Of a DNA stretch of 44,000 nucleotides, positions 24,242-34,200 are shown in pieces. Made by a program: the position numbers and the translations under genes. Each line of letters opens with the position of its first letter. Position 1 is the first letter of the stretch. Below the pieces are notes generated by a model. It saw nothing but the letters and a program-made list of their open reading frames with translations, searched no databases and was not told the origin of the DNA. This stretch comes from Candidatus Cloacimonadota bacterium (GTDB lineage Bacteria > Cloacimonadota > Cloacimonadia > Cloacimonadales > Cloacimonadaceae): NCBI GenBank assembly GCA_029567705.1, contig JAKPXC010000155.1, positions 1-44,000 of the forward strand, in the 5' to 3' direction.

Positions 24242-25576
24242 ATGGCACAGATAAACTTGAAGCGGAACATCTTGGTAAGTGGTAGCTTTCGCATCGTAAA
24301 CATGGTGATTATCCTGCTTACGAGCTTGCTTTCTACTCGATATTTGGGTGTGGAGCTTAAGGGTAAATACAGCTATCTCGTTACCTTGGCAGGCTTTATC
24401 TGGATTGTGTTCGATATGGGTATTCACAAGACTTATCCATACCTTTTGCGCACTGAGCCTAAGAGTCAAAACCAACTTGTCACACTGACTTACACGCTTT
24501 TTTTCGCACTGTTTTTTAGTTTAGGTGTGGTTGGGATGATGGTATTGCCCTGGTTGAGTGAACTCATGTCTTTTCCGATGAGTATATTTAGCTGGTGGAT
24601 TTTTGTGATATTGATCGCTTTCTACCAGCTTAATGCGCACCTTCAGATGCTCTACCTGGGAAAAGATCTGGTGAAGGCAAATTCAATACTACAGATGGTT
24701 TATCAGATATTACTACTCCTTTTCATTGGTTTTGCCTTTATCTTCTTGAGGGAGCTGAATCGGTTGTTTGTAGTACTATTATCAATAATAACCGCTTCGT
24801 TATTCATTACAGTGGCTTACAGCCGCTCCTTGCTTGGTAGTTTTAATCTTCGGTGCCTTAATCCCACATTTCTATGGAAGAGCTACAAAATGGGTATCCG
24901 TGTGTTTCTGTCAACGCTCTTCATCACCCTTTTATTGCAAGTGGATATAGTTATCCTGAAAAGGCTTACCGATTTTTCCAGTGTGGGAATTTACTCTCTT
25001 GCGGCACATATAGTGGATATGGTTCAACTCGCCTCCAACCTTGTAGGCTCGCTGCTTCTGGTGAAGCTAGCGGATACGAAAGATGAGGTTGTGCGTTGGA
25101 TATTGATGAAGCGGATATTCATGCTCTTCTTTGTGATAATCGGGGTGTTCAATATTGGATTTATCTTATTGGGCAAACCCTTGATCCGCATAGTCTACGG
25201 AATGGATTTCTTGGCTTCCTATCATGCCTATCTATGGTTGATCCCGGCCAGCTTTGGGCTTAGTTTTGGTTCTCTTTTCAACACCTATCTCTGGAGCAAA
25301 GGTTTTCCTCTGGTGAGCACAATCGTTCCGCTGATCGCCTTAATTATCAATATCGGGTTGAACTTTATCCTCATTCCAGTGATGGGGATCGCAGGTGCAG
25401 CCCTTTCTTCAAGTATTACCTATATCCTGTGGTTCATTATTATCCTCATGTATGAGCAACATCTCTCCCAGGGAAGGATGATAAAGTATTTGATCCCACA
25501 AATGGAAGATGTATCAACCCTGTGGGAGATGGGAAAGACACCTGTATTGAATCTGATCAGGAAGCTTAGACAATGA
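24242..25576 (+). CDS. Wzx-type polysaccharide flippase
   Basis: Polytopic inner-membrane protein of the MOP exporter superfamily that should flip lipid-linked sugar units outward. It has twelve or more hydrophobic segments spread over 444 residues. The start NILVSGSFRIVNMVIILLTS and phrases such as LLSTRYLGVELKGKYSYLVT are typical of the Wzx/RfbX group. The ribosome site GGAAGAGAG lies before ATG 24242. It is the first gene of a five-gene cluster with ATGA-type overlaps and is visibly more A+T-rich than the genes before 24 kb. No Wzy polymerase is in the cluster, so export partners lie elsewhere. Confidence 0.88.
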   Translation: MAQINLKRNILVSGSFRIVNMVIILLTSLLSTRYLGVELKGKYSYLVTLAGFIWIVFDMGIHKTYPYLLRTEPKSQNQLVTLTYTLFFALFFSLGVVGMMVLPWLSELMSFPMSIFSWWIFVILIAFYQLNAHLQMLYLGKDLVKANSILQMVYQILLLLFIGFAFIFLRELNRLFVVLLSIITASLFITVAYSRSLLGSFNLRCLNPTFLWKSYKMGIRVFLSTLFITLLLQVDIVILKRLTDFSSVGIYSLAAHIVDMVQLASNLVGSLLLVKLADTKDEVVRWILMKRIFMLFFVIIGVFNIGFILLGKPLIRIVYGMDFLASYHAYLWLIPASFGLSFGSLFNTYLWSKGFPLVSTIVPLIALIINIGLNFILIPVMGIAGAALSSSITYILWFIIILMYEQHLSQGRMIKYLIPQMEDVSTLWEMGKTPVLNLIRKLRQ

Positions 25577-26757
25577 AAAAGCTGCTGATACTCACCAGCC
25601 TCTATCCCAATCCCCAAAATCCCGTCCGGGGAACTTTCGTACGAGAACAGGTCAAAGTGCTTGAGTACGAATATAATGTGCGCATCATCGCTTGGGAGTT
25701 CCCGGTTGCTTTTAGCCACGAAATGTGGCGAGACGGTGATTCGCAGGTAGACTATTATCGCTTTCCTGCCCTGGTAAATTTTTTCCCGTCCGCGATACCA
25801 GCTTTTGCATGGTGGATGCTACCTGCGATAAAAAGGATTTACAAAGAATGGCAACCGGACATAATCCACGTGCATGAGTATACCCATATTCCCTCGCTAT
25901 TTGTGCTGAAATACTGGCTGGATGGCTTGCCTACACCCAAATATCTCACTTTGCACAATCTGAAGAGCATTCCCGGCCTGATGAATCATGCTAGTACGGA
26001 TTTTATCTACAGGAACACCCTGAAAAGGGCTTTAAGTGGATGGAGCCATATCTTTTGCGTGAATAGAAAACTGATGGAATACATTCAATCCTTTTACACT
26101 CAAACGAGCTTTATTGGCAATGGCATCAGAGCAATGGATCGGATCTCCTCACCTTCGATCGACAAGATTAAGGATTGGCTTAAAACTGACAGATTTCATT
26201 TAATTGCTGTGGGTAATCTATTGCCCAGCAAAGGATTTGATCTCCTCATAGAAGCTGTGGCCATACTGGAAAAATCAGGAAAAACATGCCAACTTCTGAT
26301 TGTGGGTTCCGGTGAGATGGAACCCAGACTGCAAAGGCTCATTACAAAGAGCAGGTTAAATGGCAATGTGTGGATTCATCCTCCTTTGCCCAATGAAGTA
26401 GTGCGCAGTCTCTATTATGAGTTCGATGCCTATGTTATGCCCAGCTATAGCGAGACTTTTGGAATTGTCTATCTAGAAGCCATGTATGCCGATATTCCTG
26501 TAATTGGCGTTGTGGAGCAAGGAATTTACGGCCTTTTTGAAGAAAGTAAGGAAGCACTGTTTTGCTTGCCTCAAGACGTAAGTGATTTGAAAGATAAGAT
26601 TATGCTTCTATACGACAATCCCGCTTTGCGGAAATCTCTGGCGAAAGCGGCAAAGACAAGACTACTGAAAGAATATATGCTGCCCTGTATAGTGGAGAAA
26701 ATCACCCAAGCTTATGATAATAATCAATCAATAAATGAGCAAAAGAGCCGAATATGA
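25573..26757 (+). CDS. GT4-family glycosyltransferase
   Basis: GT-B fold retaining glycosyltransferase. The N-terminal acceptor domain begins KKLLILTSLYPNPQNPVRGTF, a common GT4 opening, with DIIHVHEYTHIP in the middle. The donor domain has HLIAVGNLLPSKGFDLLIEA and the E-x7-E motif (Glu294 and Glu302 in SETFGIVYLEAM). At 394 aa the length is standard. The start overlaps the flippase stop as ATGA. It probably adds a sugar to the lipid-linked unit exported by the flippase; the sugar is not predictable. Confidence 0.9.
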   Translation: MKKLLILTSLYPNPQNPVRGTFVREQVKVLEYEYNVRIIAWEFPVAFSHEMWRDGDSQVDYYRFPALVNFFPSAIPAFAWWMLPAIKRIYKEWQPDIIHVHEYTHIPSLFVLKYWLDGLPTPKYLTLHNLKSIPGLMNHASTDFIYRNTLKRALSGWSHIFCVNRKLMEYIQSFYTQTSFIGNGIRAMDRISSPSIDKIKDWLKTDRFHLIAVGNLLPSKGFDLLIEAVAILEKSGKTCQLLIVGSGEMEPRLQRLITKSRLNGNVWIHPPLPNEVVRSLYYEFDAYVMPSYSETFGIVYLEAMYADIPVIGVVEQGIYGLFEESKEALFCLPQDVSDLKDKIMLLYDNPALRKSLAKAAKTRLLKEYMLPCIVEKITQAYDNNQSINEQKSRI

Positions 26758-27863
26758 AGCCCAAATGCATCATGCACATCCCCTGGAAACTACTGGGTGA
26801 ATCTGTTTCTGCAACTGAGATACGGCCAGCAAAGATGCGTCAGGCCTTTGAAGATATAGGCTATGAAGTATATTACATAATGGGAGATGCTGCTACTCGC
26901 AAAGCTAAGATAAGCAATCTCAGGCGTCTACTTGACAGGGGGGAGAGTTTTGACTTTTTGTATAGTGAATCCTCCACCCTCCCCATGATGCTCACTCAGA
27001 ACCACCATCTTCCCACTCATCCTTTTGTGGATAGTGCACTTTTCTCTCTTGCAAAGAGACACAATATCCCAATCGGACTTTTCTACCGTGATATCCATTG
27101 GGCATTTCCCGAGATCAATAGGTTTGGCAAACTAAAGCATTGGATTTCATATGTGTTCCACCAATGGGAAGTTTTAATATACAATCGCTCCATCTTTGCT
27201 TTTTTCTTTCCCTTGGAAGATAGAGACAAGGTGTACTCCCGGCTGAAACTCCTCGATAAATCAATCCCCTTTTATGCTCTTTATTCAGGATCGGAGATGC
27301 TTCCCAGTAAGTACAATAAGAACGAGGATTACTTCGTATATATCGGTGGGATTCGTCCTGATTTGTATGATATGACCGTGGTTTTAAAGGCCTTTGGCAG
27401 ACTTTCCAATCTGAAACTTAAAATATGTGTTCCCCAGCAAAGCTGGGTAGAATGGCATCATTATTACAAACCATTTTTAAGACCGAATATCGAAGTAGTC
27501 CATCTGGTAAATGAAGCTGCCCAAGAACTGCTTAGCAAGGCAAAATATGCCCTGAACTATTTCCCAAACAGCGCATATAGAAACTTTGTTATTCCCTATA
27601 AAATTTTTGAATTTATGAGCCACAATCTACCAGTGCTTTGTAATCGCAACGATGTAGCAGGAGCACTTGTACAGCAACTCGGAAGTGGTTTTACCCTGAA
27701 CTATGGCGAGGATCAGCTCTACGCATGGTTAATGAATCTACCCGGGGACGATGAGTACATGCAAATGCGTACCCATATCGCAGAGATAAAATCGGCACAT
27801 ACGTGGCAAAGCAGGGCAAAACAGGTTCGTGACACCTTAAAGGCACTAAGGACAGACAATTGA
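26754..27863 (+). CDS. Glycosyltransferase, GT1/4-like
   Basis: A GT-B type protein of 369 aa. The N-terminal half includes DFLYSESSTLPMMLT and GLFYRDIHWAFPEI. The C-terminal half has YFVYIGGIRPDLYDMTVVLK and the donor-site block VIPYKIFEFMSHNLPVLCN, which corresponds to the P-K-x-E-Y-x-A-G-P-V pattern of glycosyltransferase group 1. The first Glu of the classic E-x7-E motif is not obvious, so it is a divergent member. It overlaps both neighbours by 4 bases. Part of the surface polysaccharide cluster; the sugar is unknown. Confidence 0.8.
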   Translation: MKPKCIMHIPWKLLGESVSATEIRPAKMRQAFEDIGYEVYYIMGDAATRKAKISNLRRLLDRGESFDFLYSESSTLPMMLTQNHHLPTHPFVDSALFSLAKRHNIPIGLFYRDIHWAFPEINRFGKLKHWISYVFHQWEVLIYNRSIFAFFFPLEDRDKVYSRLKLLDKSIPFYALYSGSEMLPSKYNKNEDYFVYIGGIRPDLYDMTVVLKAFGRLSNLKLKICVPQQSWVEWHHYYKPFLRPNIEVVHLVNEAAQELLSKAKYALNYFPNSAYRNFVIPYKIFEFMSHNLPVLCNRNDVAGALVQQLGSGFTLNYGEDQLYAWLMNLPGDDEYMQMRTHIAEIKSAHTWQSRAKQVRDTLKALRTDN

Positions 27864-28591
27864 ATTCGCTGATTGTTTTAGCATATCATAGTATCAATGA
27901 AAAACCACATAGTGACCAAACTGCTCCGCTATCTGTTCATCCAGAGGATTTCGAAGCGCAAATCCGCTACCTATTGAGTAGAGGCTATCGTAACATTCGA
28001 GCTGATGAGTTGGGTTTGAAGAGCCCATCTTCTGCAATTACGGGGAAACGCCGCTTTTTAATAAGTTTCGATGATGGGTATAAGGACAACTATGACGTTG
28101 CTTTACCCATATTGGAAGCATGTGGTTGTTCTGCTCTTATTTTCTTAAGTACAAATGGGATAGAGAATTCATCAACAGGGGAGCAGCGGGCAGATCAGTA
28201 CCATACAGAAATCTCCATACCTTATATGAACTGGGATGAGGTGCGCATAATGGAGGCAAAAGGAGTGGAATTTGGCTCTCACACTCTGTCTCATGCACAT
28301 CTATCCAGTCTCAATAGTGACACGCTCCGGCAAGAAATACTACAATCCAAGCAATTGATGGAGGAGCGTTTGGGGCATAGTGTGGAATGGTTTTGCGCTC
28401 CCTATGGGGACTATCCTGAAATAGTATATTACATTGTGAGGCAGCACTATCAGCTTAGCTTCCTCACTTATGCATACAGGTCAGTATTACGTTCGAGACC
28501 AGATGTAATTTCCAGAATCGGTGTATATGGGCATAACTCCTTGAATACATTCAAATTGAAACTACTGCGAGACCGGTTGAGAATTGTGTGA
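27860..28591 (+). CDS. NodB-type polysaccharide deacetylase
   Basis: Metal-dependent deacetylase of the carbohydrate esterase 4 family. Motif 1 SFDDGYKDN has the catalytic and metal Asp (71, 72). Motif 2 SHTLSHAHL has His141 and His145. Motif 3 is FCAPYGDY (about 178-185). At 243 aa it is a bare catalytic domain with no signal peptide, so it may act on a lipid-linked intermediate inside the cell, or be exported another way. The start is an unusual TTG at 27860 that overlaps the previous stop as TTGA. The next in-frame Met is far downstream, past motif 1, so TTG is the sensible choice. Confidence 0.88.
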   Translation: MNSLIVLAYHSINEKPHSDQTAPLSVHPEDFEAQIRYLLSRGYRNIRADELGLKSPSSAITGKRRFLISFDDGYKDNYDVALPILEACGCSALIFLSTNGIENSSTGEQRADQYHTEISIPYMNWDEVRIMEAKGVEFGSHTLSHAHLSSLNSDTLRQEILQSKQLMEERLGHSVEWFCAPYGDYPEIVYYIVRQHYQLSFLTYAYRSVLRSRPDVISRIGVYGHNSLNTFKLKLLRDRLRIV

Positions 28592-30852
28592 TGAGGTTTA
28601 TTTTCGTTTGCACTACCATAGACAGGGGAGGGGCGGAGATTCTGCTTCTCAACATTGCCAGTCAACTGGTAAAAGAGCATGCAGTTACATTGATATATTT
28701 CAAGGGCAAAGCAAGCCTTAGCGCAGATTTTGAAGCTCTGGGTATTCGTCCTATCCGTTTATCTCTCAAGAATACCATTGTCGTATTCAAAGCACTTTGG
28801 CAGGGTCCCAAAAGCATTCTACAAGGATGGATGTATCATGGCAACATCTTGGCTACCGTGTTGTATCTGTTATCAGGAGCCAGGAATAAACTATATTGGT
28901 CTATCCACCATTCGGCCTTGGCTTATGCTTCTGATGCTCCGTTAAACGGTTTGAAGCTGAGGTTTACAGCTCTGCTCTCCCGTATTCCAAATAGGATTAT
29001 CTATGTTTCAGACCCCACTAGGGATGAACATATTAAACTCGGATATAATAGTGAGAACTCTGTGGTAATCCACAATGGGATAGATGTTGAGCGCTTTCGA
29101 TATAACGAAGCTGCGGGAAAGAGCATTAGAGAAAAGCTTGGCATTAAAGCAGATGATTTAGTATTAGGGGCTGTAGGTAGAAATCATCCGATAAAGGACT
29201 ACAACACCTTTTTCAAAGCGGCAGGACTCCTGTTGAAAAAACATCCCCAGCTTCATATAGTGGTTGCAGGGAGGGATTTGGTTGCGGATAAATTTACAGA
29301 TCAATTGAAGACCTTATCCACATCAGATATGGAACGCATCCACTTCCTTGGAGAGAGATCTGATATCCCGGCAGTACTCTCTGCGATCGATATTTTTGCA
29401 CTATGCTCGCTAAGCGAATCATTCCCGCTATCCCTTTTTGAGGCTCTTGCCATGGAACGGGTTTGCGTATGCTCGGCTGTAATTTTTAATGCCGGGATGT
29501 TTCCTGAAGCGATAAGAACCTTTGTTCCAAAGGATTATACTACAATGGCTGAACATGTGGAGTATTTTTTATCCGCCGGAAAAGATGAGCGGGAAAACTG
29601 GGGTAAGATTGCACGGCTTACGGTTCTAGATAACTACTCGCAAGAAGCCATGATTAAAGATTTTATGCAACTATGGAAGGGAAAGACTCCCTATAAAGAG
29701 GTTCCGAGGACTGAACAAAAGAAGAAGAAAATCATTCGCCTTATTTCCAGGCTAAATATCGGAGGTCCGGTTATCCATGTAACGCTGCTGACCAGAAGGT
29801 TCAATGATGCAGAATGGCAAACGATACTGGTGACGGGATTACCTGGAGTACATGAAGGAGATATGAGCTATCTGGCTGAGCAGTATGGAGTAAAACCTAT
29901 AATCCTAAAGGGAATGGGGCGGGAAATCTCTCCCTGGAACGATTTAGTGGTCATTTGGCAATTGATACGTCTGTTTCTCAAAGAAAAGCCGGATATCGTT
30001 CATACCCATGCTTCTAAAGCAGGCACATTGGGCAGATTGGCAGCTAAGATAACATTTGTGCCAAGGATTTACCATACTTTTCACGGGCATACATTCGAGG
30101 GATATTTCTCTAAACGAATGTCACGATTGATCATCAATATCGAAAGACTAATGGCTCACTTTAGCACGGCTATCATAGCCATTTCGGAAAAGCAAAGGGA
30201 GGATTTGGTTCGCTATCGAATAGCTCCTCGTTCAAAGATAAGAGTGATTCCCTTGGGTTTTGATTTCAACAGGATTTTACCCATAGAGCAAAACCAGTCT
30301 TTGCGGCATCAATTCAACATTCCCCAAGACCTTGTAATCATTGCTATAATCGGACGAATTACAAGCATAAAGAATCATTCATTGTTTATCAAAACAGCCA
30401 AGGAAATCTTATTGCAACGGCAGGATGCGCATTTCATGGTAATCGGAGATGGTGAATTGAAACATGATTGTATCGCCGAAGTGAAAAGATTGGGGATGAG
30501 CAGGAATTTCACCTTTACCGGTTTTATAAAGGATTTGAAGCTGATTTATGGCTCTGTCGATATCGTTGTACTCACATCTCTGAACGAGGGAACTCCCGTT
30601 TCACTACTAGAGGCTATGGCTGCCGAAAAGATAGTGCTATCCACACCCGTCGGAGGAGTGCAGGATTTTGTGAACGATGGAGTTAATGGTTTTGTTTGTG
30701 ACTTCGATGAGAAGTTGTTTGCTGCTCGGATTGTATCATGCCTGGATCAACCGGAGGCCTTTGCTCAGATGCGCAAAAGGGCTTCTGAAGATGTCTTGAA
30801 GAAATATGACAAGGAAAGGCTATTTAGAGATATTGAAAATCTGTATTCATAG
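28588..30852 (+). CDS. Two GT4 glycosyltransferases fused in one protein
   Basis: 754 residues carry two complete GT-B units. Unit 1 (about 1-370) opens MRFIFVCTTIDRGGAEILLL, has LGAVGRNHPIKDYNTFFKAA and an E-x7-E motif from Glu277 (ESFPLSLFE). A Lys-rich linker (about 376-388, PRTEQKKKK) joins unit 2 (about 389-754), which opens IIRLISRLNIGGPVIHVTLL, has IVHTHASKAGTLGRLAAKI and IAIIGRITSIKNHSLFIK, and an E-x7-E motif from Glu667 (EGTPVSLLE). Both sites look intact, so it may add two sugars in sequence. It overlaps the deacetylase by ATGA and is the last gene of the cluster. No T-tailed hairpin was seen downstream. Confidence 0.9.
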   Translation: MMRFIFVCTTIDRGGAEILLLNIASQLVKEHAVTLIYFKGKASLSADFEALGIRPIRLSLKNTIVVFKALWQGPKSILQGWMYHGNILATVLYLLSGARNKLYWSIHHSALAYASDAPLNGLKLRFTALLSRIPNRIIYVSDPTRDEHIKLGYNSENSVVIHNGIDVERFRYNEAAGKSIREKLGIKADDLVLGAVGRNHPIKDYNTFFKAAGLLLKKHPQLHIVVAGRDLVADKFTDQLKTLSTSDMERIHFLGERSDIPAVLSAIDIFALCSLSESFPLSLFEALAMERVCVCSAVIFNAGMFPEAIRTFVPKDYTTMAEHVEYFLSAGKDERENWGKIARLTVLDNYSQEAMIKDFMQLWKGKTPYKEVPRTEQKKKKIIRLISRLNIGGPVIHVTLLTRRFNDAEWQTILVTGLPGVHEGDMSYLAEQYGVKPIILKGMGREISPWNDLVVIWQLIRLFLKEKPDIVHTHASKAGTLGRLAAKITFVPRIYHTFHGHTFEGYFSKRMSRLIINIERLMAHFSTAIIAISEKQREDLVRYRIAPRSKIRVIPLGFDFNRILPIEQNQSLRHQFNIPQDLVIIAIIGRITSIKNHSLFIKTAKEILLQRQDAHFMVIGDGELKHDCIAEVKRLGMSRNFTFTGFIKDLKLIYGSVDIVVLTSLNEGTPVSLLEAMAAEKIVLSTPVGGVQDFVNDGVNGFVCDFDEKLFAARIVSCLDQPEAFAQMRKRASEDVLKKYDKERLFRDIENLYS

Positions 30853-31021
30853 GGGATACTGTAACCATTGATCAGAATTAAATGAATCTTATCTAGAGTG
30901 TAACGGGATATGTCTGTTGCTAAGTCAATTCAGGCTTTTCTCCCATATGAAGGGGTCACATTCTTTGTTCCGTAGAAATCTAAGACTGAATTCGCAGCTA
31001 ATGCTATATTGCCGCATAGAT

Positions 31022-31040
31022 ATATCCACACTTATCCACA
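31022..31040 (+). promoter_or_regulatory. Two tandem DnaA-box-like sequences
   Basis: ATATCCACA (31022-31030) and the perfect E. coli-type box TTATCCACA (31032-31040) lie one helical turn apart in the same orientation. Only two are present and no dnaA or dnaN gene is near, so this is not an origin on this evidence. It may be a DnaA-responsive site or chance. Confidence 0.3.
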
Positions 31041-31165
31041 ATACTGACCAGAAAATCCATAGAGCTCCGTCTAAAAAAAATGATAGTAAAATATGGAACA
31101 AATTGTGCTGAATCAAACATTAAGACAGATCTGAATGATCGTAGAACACGATTGCAGGAACGGAT

Positions 31166-31222
31166 TCCTCCTGATTCCGGCTGGCCGGAAAGAGGATTCA
31201 CGCCCTGCGGTTGTAAAATCCT
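31166..31222 (+). promoter_or_regulatory. Structured 5' leader with competing helices
   Basis: TTCCGGC/GCCGGAA (31175-31190) forms a tight hairpin extended by TCCTC (31166-31170) pairing with GAGGA (31192-31196). The overlapping AGGATT (31193-31198) can instead pair with AATCCT (31217-31222), directly next to the ribosome site GGAGG at 31223. The two pairings exclude each other, so translation control is possible but unproven. Confidence 0.3.
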
Positions 31223-31232
31223 GGAGGTTAGG

Positions 31233-34200
31233 ATGAAACAAGTTTTATTCGTGTTGTTCTGCTTGCTCAGCGCTAGTGTTTTTGCCAATATTGCCTGGGA
31301 AAGCAATCTGAAGGTTCGTGGCAGTGTGGCAGTTGATTGGAATAAATCCAGCGCAGCCACTTCGGATGGAGGGATGCTCTATGTCTGGTCGGATGCCCAT
31401 GCGGGTGATCGTGATCTCTATGCACAGCGGGTCAACGCCCAGGGAATTCCGGTTTGGAGTACACCACTGGTTCTGGACGACAAGGTCGGGGCACAGCATC
31501 ACCCCGTGATCCAGAGGACTGCCGACGGATGTTTTGTTGTAGCTTGGAGCGATACCTACGTTTATGATGCTGAACAGATTTACCTGCAAAAAATCAACGA
31601 AATCGGACAGATACTCTGGCAGGATGGCGGGGTATGCATCACAAACGATTCAAATAGAAAAAGTGATGTTCGTCTGACTCCTGATGCGGTTGGGGGAGTA
31701 ATTCTCACTTGGACTCAAGATGGAAATTCCGGCATCTGTTCGATGGGACAAAGCCTCAGTTCCGGGGGAAGCATCCTCTGGCAGGAAGGCGGGATTGATC
31801 TGACTCTTGAGCAATACTATACCATCTCCTCCATCGCCATGGACGGGACGGGAGGTTTTGTGATTTCCTACACCTCCAACTATGAGGTGAATTCGAGAGT
31901 GTATCTGAACCGCTTTAATGCGTCCGGAAACAGCATCTGGAACACTCCCGTCTGTATCGGAAATGGTACAGATATGAACCGGGATGGGTTGATGACCTTG
32001 GGGAACGGAGTAATCTATCTGCTCTGGACGACCTATGATAATAGCAACAGCTTTCTGAGGCTTCAGCTTTTTAATCTGAACGGACAGGCAATAACAACCG
32101 AGCCCTACCAATTCACCAATGAGGGTACGAACTATTATATGCCGCAGGAGTTTATCTACTCTCCGGCAGATAACACAGCCATGATCTCTCTGATCAGCTC
32201 CGTCGGGAGTAATCTCATTCTCCAGAAGGTCTCCGCCTCAGGGCTTCCTCTCTGGGGAGAGGGAGTTCTTGTGGATATGAACGTATCAGGCTATTACACC
32301 CCTCAAACGACGCTATGGAGATCCGTGACCGATGGCGGATGCTATCTGTGTTGGACGCATTATGGAGATAACACGGCACAACCTGCTATCTACGCGCAAC
32401 GTTTCAATGCCGCTGGAAACAAACTCTGGGGTGATTCCGGAGTCCTCCTGAATATCAATGAGGGATATGACTTTATGCCGGCTCTTATGCTGGTGAATGA
32501 CCATATCTGGGCCTCCTGGATGGATCAGAGAGGTTCACAACGCGGAGTGTACTATCAGATTCTGACCCTAAATGGCGATCCCTTGTTGGAGATTGATGGC
32601 AGAAGCCTGATCAGTGGCCTGAATACCATGTATACTGAAGGAATTATCAGTGTAAACAGAGGCAATGATACGGTGATCTTCTGGAACGATGACCGCTATG
32701 GAGACAACAGATCGATGATCTATATGCAGATTGTCCATCCCAATGGCACGACGGGATATAGCTCGGGTGGTATTCCGGCAACACCCGATACAGAGGGTGA
32801 GCAGTTCGTCGTGGCAGCTAAGGTCGTTTCCGGAGACAGAATAGTTCTGCTCTGGAAAGAGCGTCATTCCGGGTATTATGATCTCTACGCTCAGTTACTG
32901 GACAGTTCCGGAGGCCGGTTCTGGGGCGAGAATGGCATCAGACTGACCTATCTGGAAGGCGGGCATGTCTCCAATACCTCGATCTCTGAGACGGGTGGAG
33001 AATTTTTTATCGGCTGGAATCATCAGAACAGCACCGGCTTATACTACACTTCAAAGATCATGATGCAAAAGATCAGCGGCGGACAGATTCAATGGGAACC
33101 CTCTGGCAGATCGCTTATCCAGGATGCGGAGAATTGCTACAACCTATTATGTGACATCAAAGATAACTGGCTGGTTTATGAACGAAGACCCTTGAATCAG
33201 AGTAGCGCTCCGGATATCTATGTGATGCGCTTCGAAGCTTCGGATGGTACGGCTCTTCCTGGTTGGGGTCCGATTGGCAAGTCGGTGGAACCCGGTTCCG
33301 AACAGAATCTTAGCTACGATCCCTTTAACAGCCTTAAGCTCAGACCTGAAGGATTGTTCGTCCTGTTCACAGAGTACTCTGTGGAAGAAGGAAGCCGCCT
33401 GATGGCGCAGTGCTTCTCTCCCAATGGACAGGTTCTCCTTGGGCAGACGGCCACTCAGGTCATTCTCCCTTGCGAGAGTTTCAGGGGTAAGACCGAGTGC
33501 GGAGAGAACGACTTTACAGTTGTCTGGACTGACTACCAGGAAGACCAGACGCCCACCAGATTGATCAGAGTCGGTTATGACCTTACACCACTCTGGGATG
33601 CCATTACAATCAATAATGACGGACACTCGGTTTACGAACTGCGTATCGAACGCTTCCCCAATGATACTGTTACTATCATCTGGAATAACTATGGAATTCC
33701 TGGACCGGATCACGTGAATAGCAATCTCAAATATCGTTTTGTGACTCCGGACGGAGTGTTGATCGGAGCGGATACCGATTATCACATTTCTTTCAAAGGT
33801 AGAAATGCGTATAGTCTGAGCAGTACCGTTATCGGCAACCGGGTACTGGTCTCATGGACAGACGGTCCGGCGAATGAGAATAAAGATGAGCCTATGGAGC
33901 ATACAAACCTCTGGGCACAGATGATTATAAACGAAACCACAGCGATTGATGATCCCACGGAAGTACCATCTCTGACGGCGGAACTCTATCAAAATTATCC
34001 CAATCCCTTTAATCCCACGACTACGATCCAGTATAAACTCATGGCCCCCACTCATACCGAACTAACTGTTTACAACCTGAAAGGACAAATGGTCAGGACT
34101 CTGATGAACAGAGAAGTTCCCGAAGGTGTTCACACCAGCGTTTGGGACGGGCTTGATGCCGGAGGACGTGGCGTTGCTTCAGGAGTCTATTTCTATCGCC

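Larger units (their letters stand above)
30853..31232. other. 380-base intergenic region, A+T-rich, with DnaA-box pair and structured leader
   Basis: No convincing gene is present. A frame open from 31080 runs into the following gene, but its first 51 codons look like leader. The stretch contains two tandem DnaA-box-like sequences (31022-31040), an A8 run at 31073-31080 and a structured 5' leader (31166-31222) before the ribosome site GGAGG of the next gene. Confidence 0.6.

Noticed and set aside
31022-31040. Replication origin
   Set aside because: Only two DnaA boxes, no dnaA, dnaN or gyrase genes and no visible unwinding element cluster.
31080-31232. Upstream start of the T9SS-tailed protein
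   Set aside because: It would bury the signal peptide behind 51 residues of non-protein-like sequence; ATG 31233 has GGAGG and begins the signal peptide.
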